Assembly: GCF_018343545.2 (NCBI RefSeq)
Contig: NZ_JAGYPE020000013.1
Span: 1-64,000, forward strand
Length of the DNA stretch: 64,000 bases
DNA from: Neobacillus citreus
GTDB taxonomy: Bacteria; Bacillota; Bacilli; Bacillales; Cytobacillaceae
Reading direction: 5' to 3'
Shown one piece after another: positions 55,988 to 64,000 of the stretch (positions within the stretch are counted from its first letter, which is position 1; every line of letters starts with the position of its first letter). Under the pieces are notes generated by a model, which worked only from the letters and a program-made list of their open reading frames with translations, ran no database searches and was not told where the DNA came from. A program made the translations under genes and the position numbers.

Positions 55988-56013
55988 AAGAGGCTGCCCC
56001 AAGGACAGCCTCC
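55988..56013 (-). terminator. terminator of leuS
   Basis: Stem GAGGCTG.CC / GG.CAGCCTC with a TTTT tail on the minus strand. Confidence 0.75.
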
Positions 56014-56020
56014 TATAATA

Positions 56021-58438
56021 TTAGTTAGCGACAATGTTTACAAGTTTTCCTGGAACAGTAATCACTTTGCGAACAGTTTTCCCTTCGATTTGTTCCTTAA
56101 CCCGGTCATCATCCATTGCAATTCCTTCAAGTGCTTCTTTACTTGCATCAGTCGGAACTAATAGCTTCGCTTTTACTTTGCCGTTGACCTGAATCACGAT
56201 TTCAACTTCGTTATCCACTAGCTTTGCTTCATCATATGCAGGCCAAGCTTCATAGGAAATTGTATCATTATGCCCTAGTTTTTCCCAAAGTTCCTCAGCA
56301 ATATGCGGTGCCACTGGTGAAAGAAGCTTAACAAAGCCTTCGATAAAATGCTTTGGAAGAACAGTTGCTTTATAAGCTTCATTAATGAATACCATCATCT
56401 GAGAAATGGCTGTGTTGAAGCGCATTCCTTCGTAATCCTCAGTTACTTTCTTTACGGTTTGATGGTAGGCTTTTTCCAGATTGGAAGCTTCTTCGTTCGG
56501 CTGAATTTTTGGAATCAATTCACCGTTTTCCTCCACCAGCAAACGCCAGATACGGTCGAGGAAGCGGCGGGATCCATCTAAGCCGTTTGTGGACCAAGCG
56601 ATTGAAGCATCAAGCGGTCCCATAAACATTTCGTATAGGCGCAGCGTATCTGCACCGTGGGTATTGACGATGTCATCCGGATTGACGACGTTGCCTTTTG
56701 ATTTACTCATTTTCTCATTGTTTTCACCAAGAATCATTCCTTGGTTAAAAAGCTTTTGGAATGGTTCCTTGGTAGACACAACGCCGATATCATACAAGAA
56801 TTTATGCCAGAAACGTGAATATAGCAAATGAAGTACGGCATGCTCGGCACCGCCAACATAAATGTCAACTGGAAGCCATTGCTTTAATTTTTCCGGTGAA
56901 GCTAATGCTTCCTTATTGTTCGGATCAATATAGCGCAAGAAGTACCAGCAGCTGCCAGCCCACTGCGGCATCGTGTTGGTTTCACGGCGACCCTTTTTGC
57001 CTGTAACAGGGTCAACCACATTTACCCAATCCTTAATATTGGCTAGCGGTGATTCACCTGTCCCGGACGGTCTGATTTCGGTTGTTTTTGGCAGCATTAA
57101 TGGAAGCTCTTCTTCAGGTACGGCTGTCATAGTGCCGTCTTCCCATTGAATAATTGGAATCGGTTCACCCCAATAACGCTGGCGGCTAAACAGCCAGTCG
57201 CGGAGACGGAAGGTTACCTTCTTCGTACCAATACCCTTTTCCTCAAGCCAGAAAATCATTTTTTTAATCGCATCTACTTTGTTTAGACCATTTAGGAAAT
57301 CGGAATTGACGTGTTCTCCATCGCCGGTATAGGCTTCTTTCTCTACATCGCCGCCGGCAACAACTTCCTTAATCGACAGCTTGAATTTCCTCGCAAATTC
57401 AAAGTCGCGTTCATCATGCGCAGGAACAGCCATAATTGCTCCAGTACCATAGCTGACTAAAACATAGTCGGCAATCCAGATTGGCATTTTCTCCCCATTA
57501 ACAGGATTGATGGCGTAGGCTCCAGTGAACACCCCAGTTTTTTCCTTTGCAAGGTCGGTACGCTCGAGGTCACTCTTTGATTTTACTTTATCTAAATAAG
57601 CTTCAACCGCCTCCCGCTGCTCAGCAGTTGTAATTTTATCCACCAAAGCATGCTCTGGAGCAAGCACAGCATAAGTGGCACCAAATAGTGTATCAGGGCG
57701 GGTCGTAAATACCGTGAAGGTTTCATTGTGTCCATCGATTTGGAAAGTCACTTCCGCACCCTCGGAACGGCCAATCCAGTTCCGCTGCATTTCCTTCAAG
57801 CTTTCCGGCCAGTCCAGTTCTTCTAGATCTTCAAGTAGACGGTCGGCATAAGCAGTAATTTTTAAAATCCACTGTCTCATTGGACGGCGTTCAACCGGAT
57901 GGCCTCCGCGTTCACTTTTTCCATCAATGACTTCTTCGTTGGCTAAAACAGTTCCAAGCGCTGGACACCAGTTGACCGGTACTTCATCAACATAGGCGAG
58001 ACCTTTTTCCCATAGCTTCAAGAAAATCCATTGTGTCCATTTGTAGTACTCAGGGTCAGTCGTATTGACTTCGCGATCCCAGTCATAGGAAAAACCAAGA
58101 GATTTAATTTGTCTGCGAAATGTGTCAATGTTTTTCGCAGTAAATTCAGCAGGGTCATTGCCTGTATCTAGAGCGTATTGTTCAGCAGGCAGCCCGAATG
58201 CATCCCAGCCCATTGGGTGAAGGACATTATAGCCCTGCATCCGTTTCATCCGTGAAAGGATATCCGTTGCAGTATAACCTTCCGGATGCCCCACATGCAG
58301 TCCGGCCCCTGACGGATATGGGAACATATCTAAAGCGTAGAATTTCCGTTTGCCCGGATCTTCGCTTGTTTTAAATGTTTTTTCTTCTTCCCATTTCTTT
58401 TGCCACTTCTTTTCGATTTGTTGATGATCGAAACTCAT
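56021..58438 (-). CDS. leuS: leucyl-tRNA synthetase
   Basis: An 805-residue class I synthetase with the HIGH-type motif in [19 protein letters not shown] (about residue 40), a CP1 editing domain (residues 220-400), [11 protein letters not shown] and [14 protein letters not shown] (about residue 575). The length is normal. The ribosome site AAGGAGG is strong and a T-box controls the gene. Confidence 0.97.
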   Translation of the reverse strand: MSFDHQQIEKKWQKKWEEEKTFKTSEDPGKRKFYALDMFPYPSGAGLHVGHPEGYTATDILSRMKRMQGYNVLHPMGWDAFGLPAEQYALDTGNDPAEFTAKNIDTFRRQIKSLGFSYDWDREVNTTDPEYYKWTQWIFLKLWEKGLAYVDEVPVNWCPALGTVLANEEVIDGKSERGGHPVERRPMRQWILKITAYADRLLEDLEELDWPESLKEMQRNWIGRSEGAEVTFQIDGHNETFTVFTTRPDTLFGATYAVLAPEHALVDKITTAEQREAVEAYLDKVKSKSDLERTDLAKEKTGVFTGAYAINPVNGEKMPIWIADYVLVSYGTGAIMAVPAHDERDFEFARKFKLSIKEVVAGGDVEKEAYTGDGEHVNSDFLNGLNKVDAIKKMIFWLEEKGIGTKKVTFRLRDWLFSRQRYWGEPIPIIQWEDGTMTAVPEEELPLMLPKTTEIRPSGTGESPLANIKDWVNVVDPVTGKKGRRETNTMPQWAGSCWYFLRYIDPNNKEALASPEKLKQWLPVDIYVGGAEHAVLHLLYSRFWHKFLYDIGVVSTKEPFQKLFNQGMILGENNEKMSKSKGNVVNPDDIVNTHGADTLRLYEMFMGPLDASIAWSTNGLDGSRRFLDRIWRLLVEENGELIPKIQPNEEASNLEKAYHQTVKKVTEDYEGMRFNTAISQMMVFINEAYKATVLPKHFIEGFVKLLSPVAPHIAEELWEKLGHNDTISYEAWPAYDEAKLVDNEVEIVIQVNGKVKAKLLVPTDASKEALEGIAMDDDRVKEQIEGKTVRKVITVPGKLVNIVAN

Positions 58439-58467
58439 ATCTGTAATCCTCCTTAAAAAATAAAAAA

Positions 58468-58690
58468 CCTCTCATCCCCAACAGGGACGAGAGGACTGTA
58501 TGTATCTTCCCGCGGTACCACCCACATTAGTGCAATGCACTCGCTTCATTAATCCTTAACGCGGAAAACGGCAAACATTACTTTTCATTCATGCCTGCAA
58601 CTCCTAGGCGAGTTCATGACCCTCCCGGTTGACTTGCACCAGCCGTCAACTCTCTAAATACGGGACTTAAATCACTACTACTCCTACTCA
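58468..58690 (-). ncRNA. T-box leader of leuS (leucine)
   Basis: The T-box TGGGTGGTACCGCG is on the minus strand (58511-58524). It is followed by the terminator stem CCTCTCGTCCC / GGGATGAGAGG with a T-run. A candidate Leu specifier CUC is at 58610-58612 within GAACTCGCC. Confidence 0.92.
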
Positions 58691-58798
58691 CTGTTATTAA
58701 AATATAAATATAACGTAATTGTATTAAATTTTCTAACAGTATGCAAGTAAACTTGAGCCTATTTTCATGGTTGACAGGGATACTTGATTTTAAACATC

Positions 58799-58826
58799 AA
58801 AACCACAGTCAGTCAACTGTGGTTTT
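58799..58826 (-). terminator. terminator of the MFS transporter gene
   Basis: Perfect stem AAAACCACAGT / ACTGTGGTTTT. Confidence 0.8.
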
Positions 58827-58841
58827 GGTTGCAGAAAGTAT

Positions 58842-60029
58842 TTATAACGCTTTTGCAGTCACCTGCTCTTGTGATTTCAAATGACGGTCATATACTACGG
58901 TTGTGATAATTGCAATGAAAAATAATCCGATTAAGATTGTGAATAAAGCAGACATGCTGTACAAATCAACAATGACGCCTCCAAGGAGCGGTCCAATCAT
59001 TCTTCCGCCGGTTGCTGTACTGTTAACAATTCCTTGATAAAATCCTTCGCGGCCCTTAGGAGCAAGGGCGAAGGCTAAGGTTGGCACCGCCGGCCAAACG
59101 AACATTTCCCCAATTGTTAAAATAATCATTGCGGCTAGGAAGCCGGTAAAAGCCCCCGCATTTCCAGCAACGATAAATGAAATGATAAAGATGGCAATTC
59201 CAATTAGAATTTGCACCTTAAGGGATGCACTAAGATGTTTTAAAACACCATTTAAAACAGGCTGCCCCAATACGATTAATGCCCCATTTATCGTCCATAA
59301 CAAGCTATATTGTGTGAGGGAGATGTTGATTTCCTGCGTATAGGAAGCAATTGTTGTGGTCCACTGGACATACGCAACCCAGCATAGTAAATATCCCGTA
59401 CTAATAATAAGTAAAGCTTGCAGGTTAGCTTTGCTTTTTATGGTTGGAGCAGTTTTGGTGTTTGTTTCACGCTTAGCTGAGTCAATCACAATTCCTTTAT
59501 ATCCGAAAACAGCGATAAATAAAAAGATCACATACATGATGGTATTAGCTAGGAAGATTAGCTGGAAGGAATAGTCGGCAACAATGCCGCCTAAAGCAGT
59601 ACCAACAGCGACCCCGAGGTTTTGTGCAACATAGAGGGCATTAAAGGATTTCCGGCCGCCTTCTCGCCAAACCGATCCTGCCATGGCATACATCGAAGGA
59701 AAAATAATACCTGTTCCAAAACCAACAATAGTTAAAAAGACAACGTAGGACGGCCAGCTATGCCAGATGGTTAATCCCACCAAGGCTATAAGTGAAATTC
59801 CAATTCCCAGCAGAATCGATTTATAACCGCCTAGTTTATCATATAAATTTCCGCCAAACAGATTTCCGATTACGGTGGCTCCTGCATTTAACATTAGGAC
59901 GATTCCGGCAACCGAAAGGGACTTACCTAGATAATCGTGAATATAAATCGTATTTAAAGGCCATAAAAAAGAAGAGCCTATTACATTCACTGCCATCCCA
60001 ATGATTAAAAGCCATAAGGCACGTGGCAT
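58842..60029 (-). CDS. MFS transporter, drug-efflux type
   Basis: A 395-residue protein with twelve predicted helices of the major facilitator superfamily. GGNLYDKLGGYKSILLG (about residue 58) is the cytoplasmic loop motif between helices 2 and 3. The substrate is unknown. The start is behind AAAGGAG. A palindromic operator inside the promoter suggests repressor control. Confidence 0.85.
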   Translation of the reverse strand: MPRALWLLIIGMAVNVIGSSFLWPLNTIYIHDYLGKSLSVAGIVLMLNAGATVIGNLFGGNLYDKLGGYKSILLGIGISLIALVGLTIWHSWPSYVVFLTIVGFGTGIIFPSMYAMAGSVWREGGRKSFNALYVAQNLGVAVGTALGGIVADYSFQLIFLANTIMYVIFLFIAVFGYKGIVIDSAKRETNTKTAPTIKSKANLQALLIISTGYLLCWVAYVQWTTTIASYTQEINISLTQYSLLWTINGALIVLGQPVLNGVLKHLSASLKVQILIGIAIFIISFIVAGNAGAFTGFLAAMIILTIGEMFVWPAVPTLAFALAPKGREGFYQGIVNSTATGGRMIGPLLGGVIVDLYSMSALFTILIGLFFIAIITTVVYDRHLKSQEQVTAKAL

Positions 60030-60135
60030 GAAAAACGCTCCTTTGATAAAAAATATTTCGATATCCTTGGTATTTTAGCCCTTTTTTAGTAGAAGCGCAA
60101 TCCTTTTTGATTACCATTTTTCGCATGGAAAGCGA

Positions 60136-60163
60136 TTATTAAAAAATTGACACAGTGTCACAA
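60136..60163 (-). promoter_or_regulatory. promoter with palindromic operator for the MFS transporter
   Basis: On the minus strand TTGTGA and TAATAA are 16 bases apart. The perfect palindrome TGACACAGTGTCA (60148-60160) occupies the spacer and the edge of the -35 box, a usual position for a repressor site. No local repressor gene accompanies it. Confidence 0.6.
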
Positions 60164-60185
60164 GTTTGTCACTATATACATATAG

Positions 60186-60220
60186 GAAAACACTGTCCCT
60201 ATAAAAGAAACAGTGTTTTC
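60186..60220 (-). terminator. terminator of the nrf operon
   Basis: Stem GAAAACACTGT / ACAGTGTTTTC; it lies about 90 bases after nrfA. Confidence 0.6.
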
Positions 60221-60309
60221 AATAGATTAATCTCCTCATTCAGGCTCTTTCCAATAGGTTCCTATTCCTTCTTGGCCGGACGAATAGAAAACCTGATAAC
60301 GGAAAGGGT

Positions 60310-61761
60310 CTATTTTTTTGGCGTTGCCGGTACTACAGGTGCCTGCGCCGGGAAGTAGCTGTTTACAGCTTGATCCTTCTTCTTCTCATTTACCTTCTCA
60401 TCAGCGACAGCCTTTTTCACTTTTTCAATTTCTGCATTTACCTCATCCAAATTGACACCCTTTTTGATAAGCTCTTCGGTGGCAACGCGAATCGCTTTAT
60501 TGGACGCTTCAACAGAAATGCGCAATGAATCCATTGAGCCTTGCGGATTGTGGAAGCCTGACGAGTTTTCTGCGGCGATGATATCCCAGTACCATTGACC
60601 TTTACGAACATATTCTTGCGCTTCCTTAATTTTTTCTTGGCCCACACCTGATGTAATCATCTTATTTATATAATAATGGGCAGTTGTAGAAATATCCTGT
60701 GCTTCGTGTAGAGCACTAACGTTAGCTTCCTGAATTTCATAGACGCGGTCTTTTAGCTTATCCAGATCACGGTCACCATGGCATTGGCCGCAGGAAGTCT
60801 GCATGGTTTTAAGCGGTGATGTCCACCAGTGGGACGAAATCTTTCTTTTTCCATCGACACGTTCATATGGCATATGGCAGTCGGCACAGGATACACTGGC
60901 TTTGCCATGTGGACCCGATGCATTAGTTTCAAATTCAGGGTGCTGGGCTTTTAGCATCGGCGTACCGGAAATGCTGCTAACCCAGTCTTTTTCAAAGCCA
61001 TTTTGTTTAGCAATCGTGTTATAGTATTCATACATATCTTCCGGCTTAAAGCCGTTGTTCCAAGGGAAAATAACTTCACTGTTGCTGGCTGCAAAATGGT
61101 ACTCTACGTGACACTGGCCGCACACATAGCTGCGCATTTCATTTTTCGTTGGCTTCGACGTATCAATTCCTTGTGCATTTAAAGCTTTATAGAAGCTCGG
61201 ACGGGTGACGCGTAAATCCATCGTTTTTGGGTCATGACAGTCGGAGCAGCCGATTGGCGAGTGCCCCATCGCTTCCCCTTTAGGCCAGATAACCTGGTTA
61301 AAATTAGCGCCCCAGTAGCTGTCGCCCATTTCTTTAATCATCCCCGGCACAGCGGTTGATTTACAGGTATAACAAGAACCTACTGATTTATCGGTAATAC
61401 GTTTAACATTGCGAATATCCTCTAACGCATAGACGTGGCCTCTGTCTTCATTGTATTCGGTCGCGAATCCGTAACCGTTGAAAAGGATTGGAAGTAATGG
61501 TTCTTTATCCGGATCATATTTGCTCCGTTTGACAGAGCCATTGTATTTGGTATCTTCCATTTTCTTATTTTTCATATAACTGTTGTATTGTAGCGGAAAT
61601 AAGTCCTTGAACGCTTCATTACTTATTTCATTTTCTGAAAGGCCTGTTGTTTTCTGTCCAGCGGCATTTGCCGTTTTTTCGCCGGAATCTTTGCTGCATC
61701 CGGTGACAATCAGTACAAACGCCAGGACGAGAAGATATGCCCCATATCTCAACCTGTTCAT
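60310..61761 (-). CDS. nrfA: ammonia-forming cytochrome c nitrite reductase NrfA
   Basis: A 483-residue pentahaem enzyme reducing nitrite to ammonium outside the membrane. Five haem motifs are visible: the catalytic CYTCK with Lys as haem ligand, then CSDCH, CGQCH, CADCH and CGQCH. The N-terminus is a lipoprotein signal with lipobox IVTGC near residue 22, as in other Gram-positive NrfA proteins, so it is anchored by lipid. It follows nrfH by three bases. Confidence 0.96.
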   Translation of the reverse strand: MNRLRYGAYLLVLAFVLIVTGCSKDSGEKTANAAGQKTTGLSENEISNEAFKDLFPLQYNSYMKNKKMEDTKYNGSVKRSKYDPDKEPLLPILFNGYGFATEYNEDRGHVYALEDIRNVKRITDKSVGSCYTCKSTAVPGMIKEMGDSYWGANFNQVIWPKGEAMGHSPIGCSDCHDPKTMDLRVTRPSFYKALNAQGIDTSKPTKNEMRSYVCGQCHVEYHFAASNSEVIFPWNNGFKPEDMYEYYNTIAKQNGFEKDWVSSISGTPMLKAQHPEFETNASGPHGKASVSCADCHMPYERVDGKRKISSHWWTSPLKTMQTSCGQCHGDRDLDKLKDRVYEIQEANVSALHEAQDISTTAHYYINKMITSGVGQEKIKEAQEYVRKGQWYWDIIAAENSSGFHNPQGSMDSLRISVEASNKAIRVATEELIKKGVNLDEVNAEIEKVKKAVADEKVNEKKKDQAVNSYFPAQAPVVPATPKK

Positions 61762-61764
61762 TTC

Positions 61765-62277
61765 TTAAAATCCTCCCTTATTTTCTAATAGCTCTCCTGA
61801 TTTTGGCGGCTTATTAAAATGGTCATCTTTAAAGCCTTTGCCATGCGGTACGGTTTTGTGGCATGAAATACAGCTGTCTTTCGCATCATGCGAGACATTG
61901 GTCAGTGTACTCTGATGGCAGGAAATGCAGTTTTCATTCATGATATTTTTTGTACGATCTGTCGCATGAATGACATCCGGAATATCCTCTGTTCCCAGCG
62001 TGTTGAAGTAAATATGCGTCATCCCCGCGCGCGCTTTAAAAAATAACTTTCCAGTTTCACTTTCATGAGGCAAATGACAATCGTTACACTGTAATTCAGC
62101 GTGCGTAGAGTCCATGAATGAGGCATACTGCGATTTCATGGTATGACAGTTTTGGCAAAAACCCGGGGAATCCAAGTACGCCATTGTTTTCACCGTAGAA
62201 AAGGACAAGAAAACACCCACAAGGAGAGCCAATACGATTAAAAACCGTTTGTCGATTTTTAAAAGCTTTTTAAACAT
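61765..62277 (-). CDS. nrfH: cytochrome c nitrite reductase small subunit NrfH
   Basis: A 170-residue membrane-anchored tetrahaem cytochrome of the NapC/NirT family that passes electrons from menaquinol to NrfA. One N-terminal helix (about residues 11-30) precedes four CxxCH motifs (CQNCH, CNDCH, CISCH, CISCH). The start is the ATG at 62277 behind GGGAGGTG; the GTG three codons upstream lies in the ribosome site. Confidence 0.95.
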   Translation of the reverse strand: MFKKLLKIDKRFLIVLALLVGVFLSFSTVKTMAYLDSPGFCQNCHTMKSQYASFMDSTHAELQCNDCHLPHESETGKLFFKARAGMTHIYFNTLGTEDIPDVIHATDRTKNIMNENCISCHQSTLTNVSHDAKDSCISCHKTVPHGKGFKDDHFNKPPKSGELLENKGGF

Positions 62278-62324
62278 TTTATTCACCTCCCATACTCCCT
62301 TTTTTCTCTCTTTTTTTATAAATT

Positions 62325-62341
62325 AAAGTACGTAGTACCTT
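62325..62341. promoter_or_regulatory. palindrome between the exported protein gene and nrfH
   Basis: AAAGTAC-GTA-GTACCTT is palindromic with one mismatch, about 50 bases upstream of nrfH. It may be an operator for an internal promoter; the regulator cannot be named. Confidence 0.4.
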
Positions 62342-62351
62342 AATCACTTAA

Positions 62352-63152
62352 TTAGGAAACCTTATTTCTTTTTCGAATGAGAACGGTCAATGCTGCTGCC
62401 GACAACAGGCTGATACCGCCGAATGCCCCTAGCGCAAGATTATTAGAAGTCTTTTCTTCCATCCTTCCGTCGGTTTTCGATAATTCCATGACCGATTTCG
62501 TTTCGCTGCGTTCATATTGTAGGTTAAAGCTTTTTTCATCTCCAGCCTTCACATCCTGAAAGTGATAAGCAAATTTTTCTTCTCCATCAGCATGACTCTG
62601 TTCCTTTGGCGCTGGGGTCAGTTTCATCTTTTTTGCTTTAGATGGTTTTGTAAAATTCACATTCACCAGCCCAATATCAACAAAGCTTTTAAAGCGATAG
62701 GATAAAAATTTCTTATCATTATTTACATTTAAACTATTGGTATAAAATTCAATCACAAACTTATAGCGTTCATGCGGACCAATTTCCTGGCTTGTGGTCC
62801 AGGAAATGGTTCCTCTTTCACGGTTAATCCTGTATTCCATTTCATACACCTGCTTTAAATCTGCTGAGTAATCTGCAACATATCCGATTCGGAAGCCTTT
62901 TTCATTCATAGGAAGAGGAATTTCAATTTGTCCAATTTGAGCCTGGTCAGAATCGTTAACTATTGTTCCATGATAGCCAATTAACAACGGTGGATGGTCT
63001 TTCTCCTTGTCATTTGGATGGAACGCAAACTCCGGCATGACCTGAATGGTTAATTCCTCTAAACTAAAAATATTTTGCTCCTCTTCGGCATAGCAAGTGG
63101 AGGGGCTTACAATAATGAAAAGTATCCCAATGATTAGCATAATTTTTTTCAT
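62352..63152 (-). CDS. uncharacterised exported protein with C-terminal membrane anchor, upstream of nrfHA
   Basis: A 266-residue protein with a signal peptide (residues 1-22, ending near YAEEE), an extracellular beta-rich region and a C-terminal hydrophobic helix (LALGAFGGISLLSAAALTVL) followed by basic residues, so it is a type I membrane protein. No haem motif is present. The start is the ATG at 63152 behind AAGGAG. Its stop is 74 bases before nrfH, in the same direction, under Fnr-like boxes. A helper role for nitrite reduction is inference. Confidence 0.75.
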   Translation of the reverse strand: MKKIMLIIGILFIIVSPSTCYAEEEQNIFSLEELTIQVMPEFAFHPNDKEKDHPPLLIGYHGTIVNDSDQAQIGQIEIPLPMNEKGFRIGYVADYSADLKQVYEMEYRINRERGTISWTTSQEIGPHERYKFVIEFYTNSLNVNNDKKFLSYRFKSFVDIGLVNVNFTKPSKAKKMKLTPAPKEQSHADGEEKFAYHFQDVKAGDEKSFNLQYERSETKSVMELSKTDGRMEEKTSNNLALGAFGGISLLSAAALTVLIRKRNKVS

Positions 63153-63181
63153 TAACTTGAACTCCTTAATAATGGATAAAA

Positions 63182-63197
63182 TGTGAATTGATTCACA
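63182..63197. promoter_or_regulatory. perfect Fnr/CRP-type box upstream of the nrf gene cluster
   Basis: TGTGA-ATTGAT-TCACA agrees exactly with the B. subtilis Fnr consensus TGTGA-N6-TCACA. It lies 30 bases before the exported-protein gene, too near for class II activation of that start codon, so it may repress or act with the distal box. Confidence 0.7.
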
Positions 63198-63280
63198 AAA
63201 CAACTGAAATAAGAGGCTAGACTAAAAGATTTGCCTAACTGGGAATGAGAGGTATTACATGGAAGATTGTTTTCCTACCC

Positions 63281-63326
63281 TATTTAAACCATTTGTGAGC
63301 TGGCTTCATCCGTGACGGAAATCACA
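63281..63326 (-). promoter_or_regulatory. distal Fnr-like box and -10 region of the nrf gene cluster
   Basis: CGTGA-CGGAAA-TCACA (63311-63326) differs from the Fnr consensus in one base. On the minus strand a TAAATA -10-like hexamer (63281-63286) places its centre near -44 from the expected start, close to the -41.5 usual for Fnr activation. Confidence 0.5.
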
Positions 63327-63431
63327 CTGAAATATAGAGTTATTTCTAAAATGTGAACATAAATTCTCTCTATTCTCATGATGTTTCTAGGGTAAAATTG
63401 ATTTTACAATAATGTTTTTTTATTTTTCCAG

Positions 63432-63466
63432 AAAAAAAACCTCTCAACAATACGTTGAGAGATTTT
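63432..63466 (-). terminator. terminator of the ytzC pair
   Basis: Stem CTCTCAAC / GTTGAGAG, with a T-run on the minus strand. Confidence 0.8.
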
Positions 63467-63482
63467 GACAAATTTATGAAGA

Positions 63483-63653
63483 TTAATTATTTTCCTGGTG
63501 GAATTTCGATTTTACAGGCTGACCGCCAGTTTGTTCATACTTCTTTTTAGCTTGTTTAATGATGTCTGCATCTTGTCCAAACTCAATGTCCTGATTGTTA
63601 ATTCCGTTTCGCGTTTTTTGTTCAGGGTTTTGCTGTTTTGAACGTTTTTTCAA
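63483..63653 (-). CDS. small basic protein downstream of ytzC
   Basis: A 56-residue hydrophilic protein rich in Lys, Gln and Asn (start MKKRSKQQNPEQKTRN, end KFHQENN). TTG at 63651-63653 overlaps the ytzC stop, and GGAGGAG sits nine bases upstream, so translation is coupled. The composition and the EFGQDAD stretch recall gamma-type spore proteins, but the match is too weak to name it. Confidence 0.65.
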   Translation of the reverse strand: MKKRSKQQNPEQKTRNGINNQDIEFGQDADIIKQAKKKYEQTGGQPVKSKFHQENN

Positions 63654-63931
63654 AACTGTTCTCCTCCTCGGGTCCCTTGTAAAATCAAACTATTTTGCAG
63701 CTGCTGAACCTGCAGTCTCATTCTGTGCAGCTGTTCCCGCTGTTGCCCATTAGCGCTATGAGCCATCGTACAGATATCCTGATACGTCTGCTCAAGATTT
63801 TGCAGCGCCGTCGTATAATCATTATCATTGTAATGCTCCTGAAGACTGCTTTGCTTATACTGCTCCTCGGCGCAGCGAAGACAATCCTCCACCTGCTGCG
63901 TTAAGTTTTCCATTGATTCGCGAGTAGCCAT
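63650..63931 (-). CDS. ytzC: DUF2524 protein YtzC
   Basis: A 93-residue helical protein beginning MATRESMENL and containing EHYNDNDYTTA and QQREQLHRMRLQVQQLQN, which matches the B. subtilis YtzC family. Its function is not known. The ribosome site is AAGGGGG. A small basic gene follows with a stop-start overlap. Confidence 0.85.
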   Translation of the reverse strand: MATRESMENLTQQVEDCLRCAEEQYKQSSLQEHYNDNDYTTALQNLEQTYQDICTMAHSANGQQREQLHRMRLQVQQLQNSLILQGTRGGEQF

Positions 63932-64000
63932 GTAAGAACCCCCTTCTTGATATGGCCCGACCTAAAATCATTCAATTGAAGCGCACAGCTTCATTTCTTA

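Noticed and set aside
60155-60358. 67-residue plus-strand frame between the MFS gene and nrfA
   Set aside because: It covers the operator and the nrf terminator and overlaps nrfA antisense.

Overview
The window is low-GC Firmicute chromosome from an endospore-forming member of the Bacillaceae. Spore genes (sspA, a Cse60-like gene, ytzC), T-box leaders, an S4 leader before rpsD and a gene order close to the B. subtilis yt* region support this. An ammonifying nitrite reductase (NrfHA) and many short intergenic arrays suggest a Neobacillus-like soil species; that genus guess is inference.

Layout. 1-266: right end of an IS3-family element. 289-9520: rarD, an acyl-CoA synthetase, sspA, iscS-thiI, ezrA, refZ, a free methionine sulfoxide reductase and a 5'-deleted PLP-enzyme remnant. 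9588-14996: rpsD with its S4 leader, a class A PBP, and tyrS behind a T-box. 15060-20445: acsA divergent from acuABC, then a 52-bp tandem array and a large structured repeat. 20470-30745: ccpA, aroA, ytxJ-ytxH-ytxG, murC, sftA, ytpQ, ytpP and a lipoprotein. 30847-42830: DUF84 NTPase, ytoP, a PepSY protein, ytnP, trmB, ytzH, ytmP, pullulanase, a lipid kinase, thpR, cysteine synthase, dat and ytzE. 42953-53198: a broken metallopeptidase-like gene, an amino acid permease, a DUF2935 protein, an ATPase, speD, a TolB-like protein, a Dps with a perfect PerR box, ytzG, ytgP, ytfP and cse60. 53344-55167: a three-gene putative flavinylation and electron-transfer operon. 55664-63931: ytwF, leuS with a T-box, an MFS exporter, and an uncharacterised exported protein followed by nrfH-nrfA under Fnr-like boxes, then ytzC.

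How the genes work together. AcsA makes acetyl-CoA, AcuA and AcuC set its acetylation state, and CcpA lies nearby. IscS supplies sulfur to ThiI. NrfH passes electrons to NrfA for nitrite reduction to ammonium. The ApbE / ferric-reductase-like pair sits behind a membrane-anchored low-complexity protein whose last seven residues resemble an ApbE flavinylation motif. This is the best candidate here for an undescribed system.

Two kinds of intergenic structure stand out. One is a dispersed element of about 130 bp with three hairpins, present in four copies (two well conserved, two decayed). The other is a set of five tandem arrays, each with its own sequence (periods 21, 52, 21, about 51 and 24 bp). 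Compared with B. subtilis from memory, hisJ, the motPS pair and ytpR are missing from their expected places. All functional calls come from reading motifs; no database search was run.
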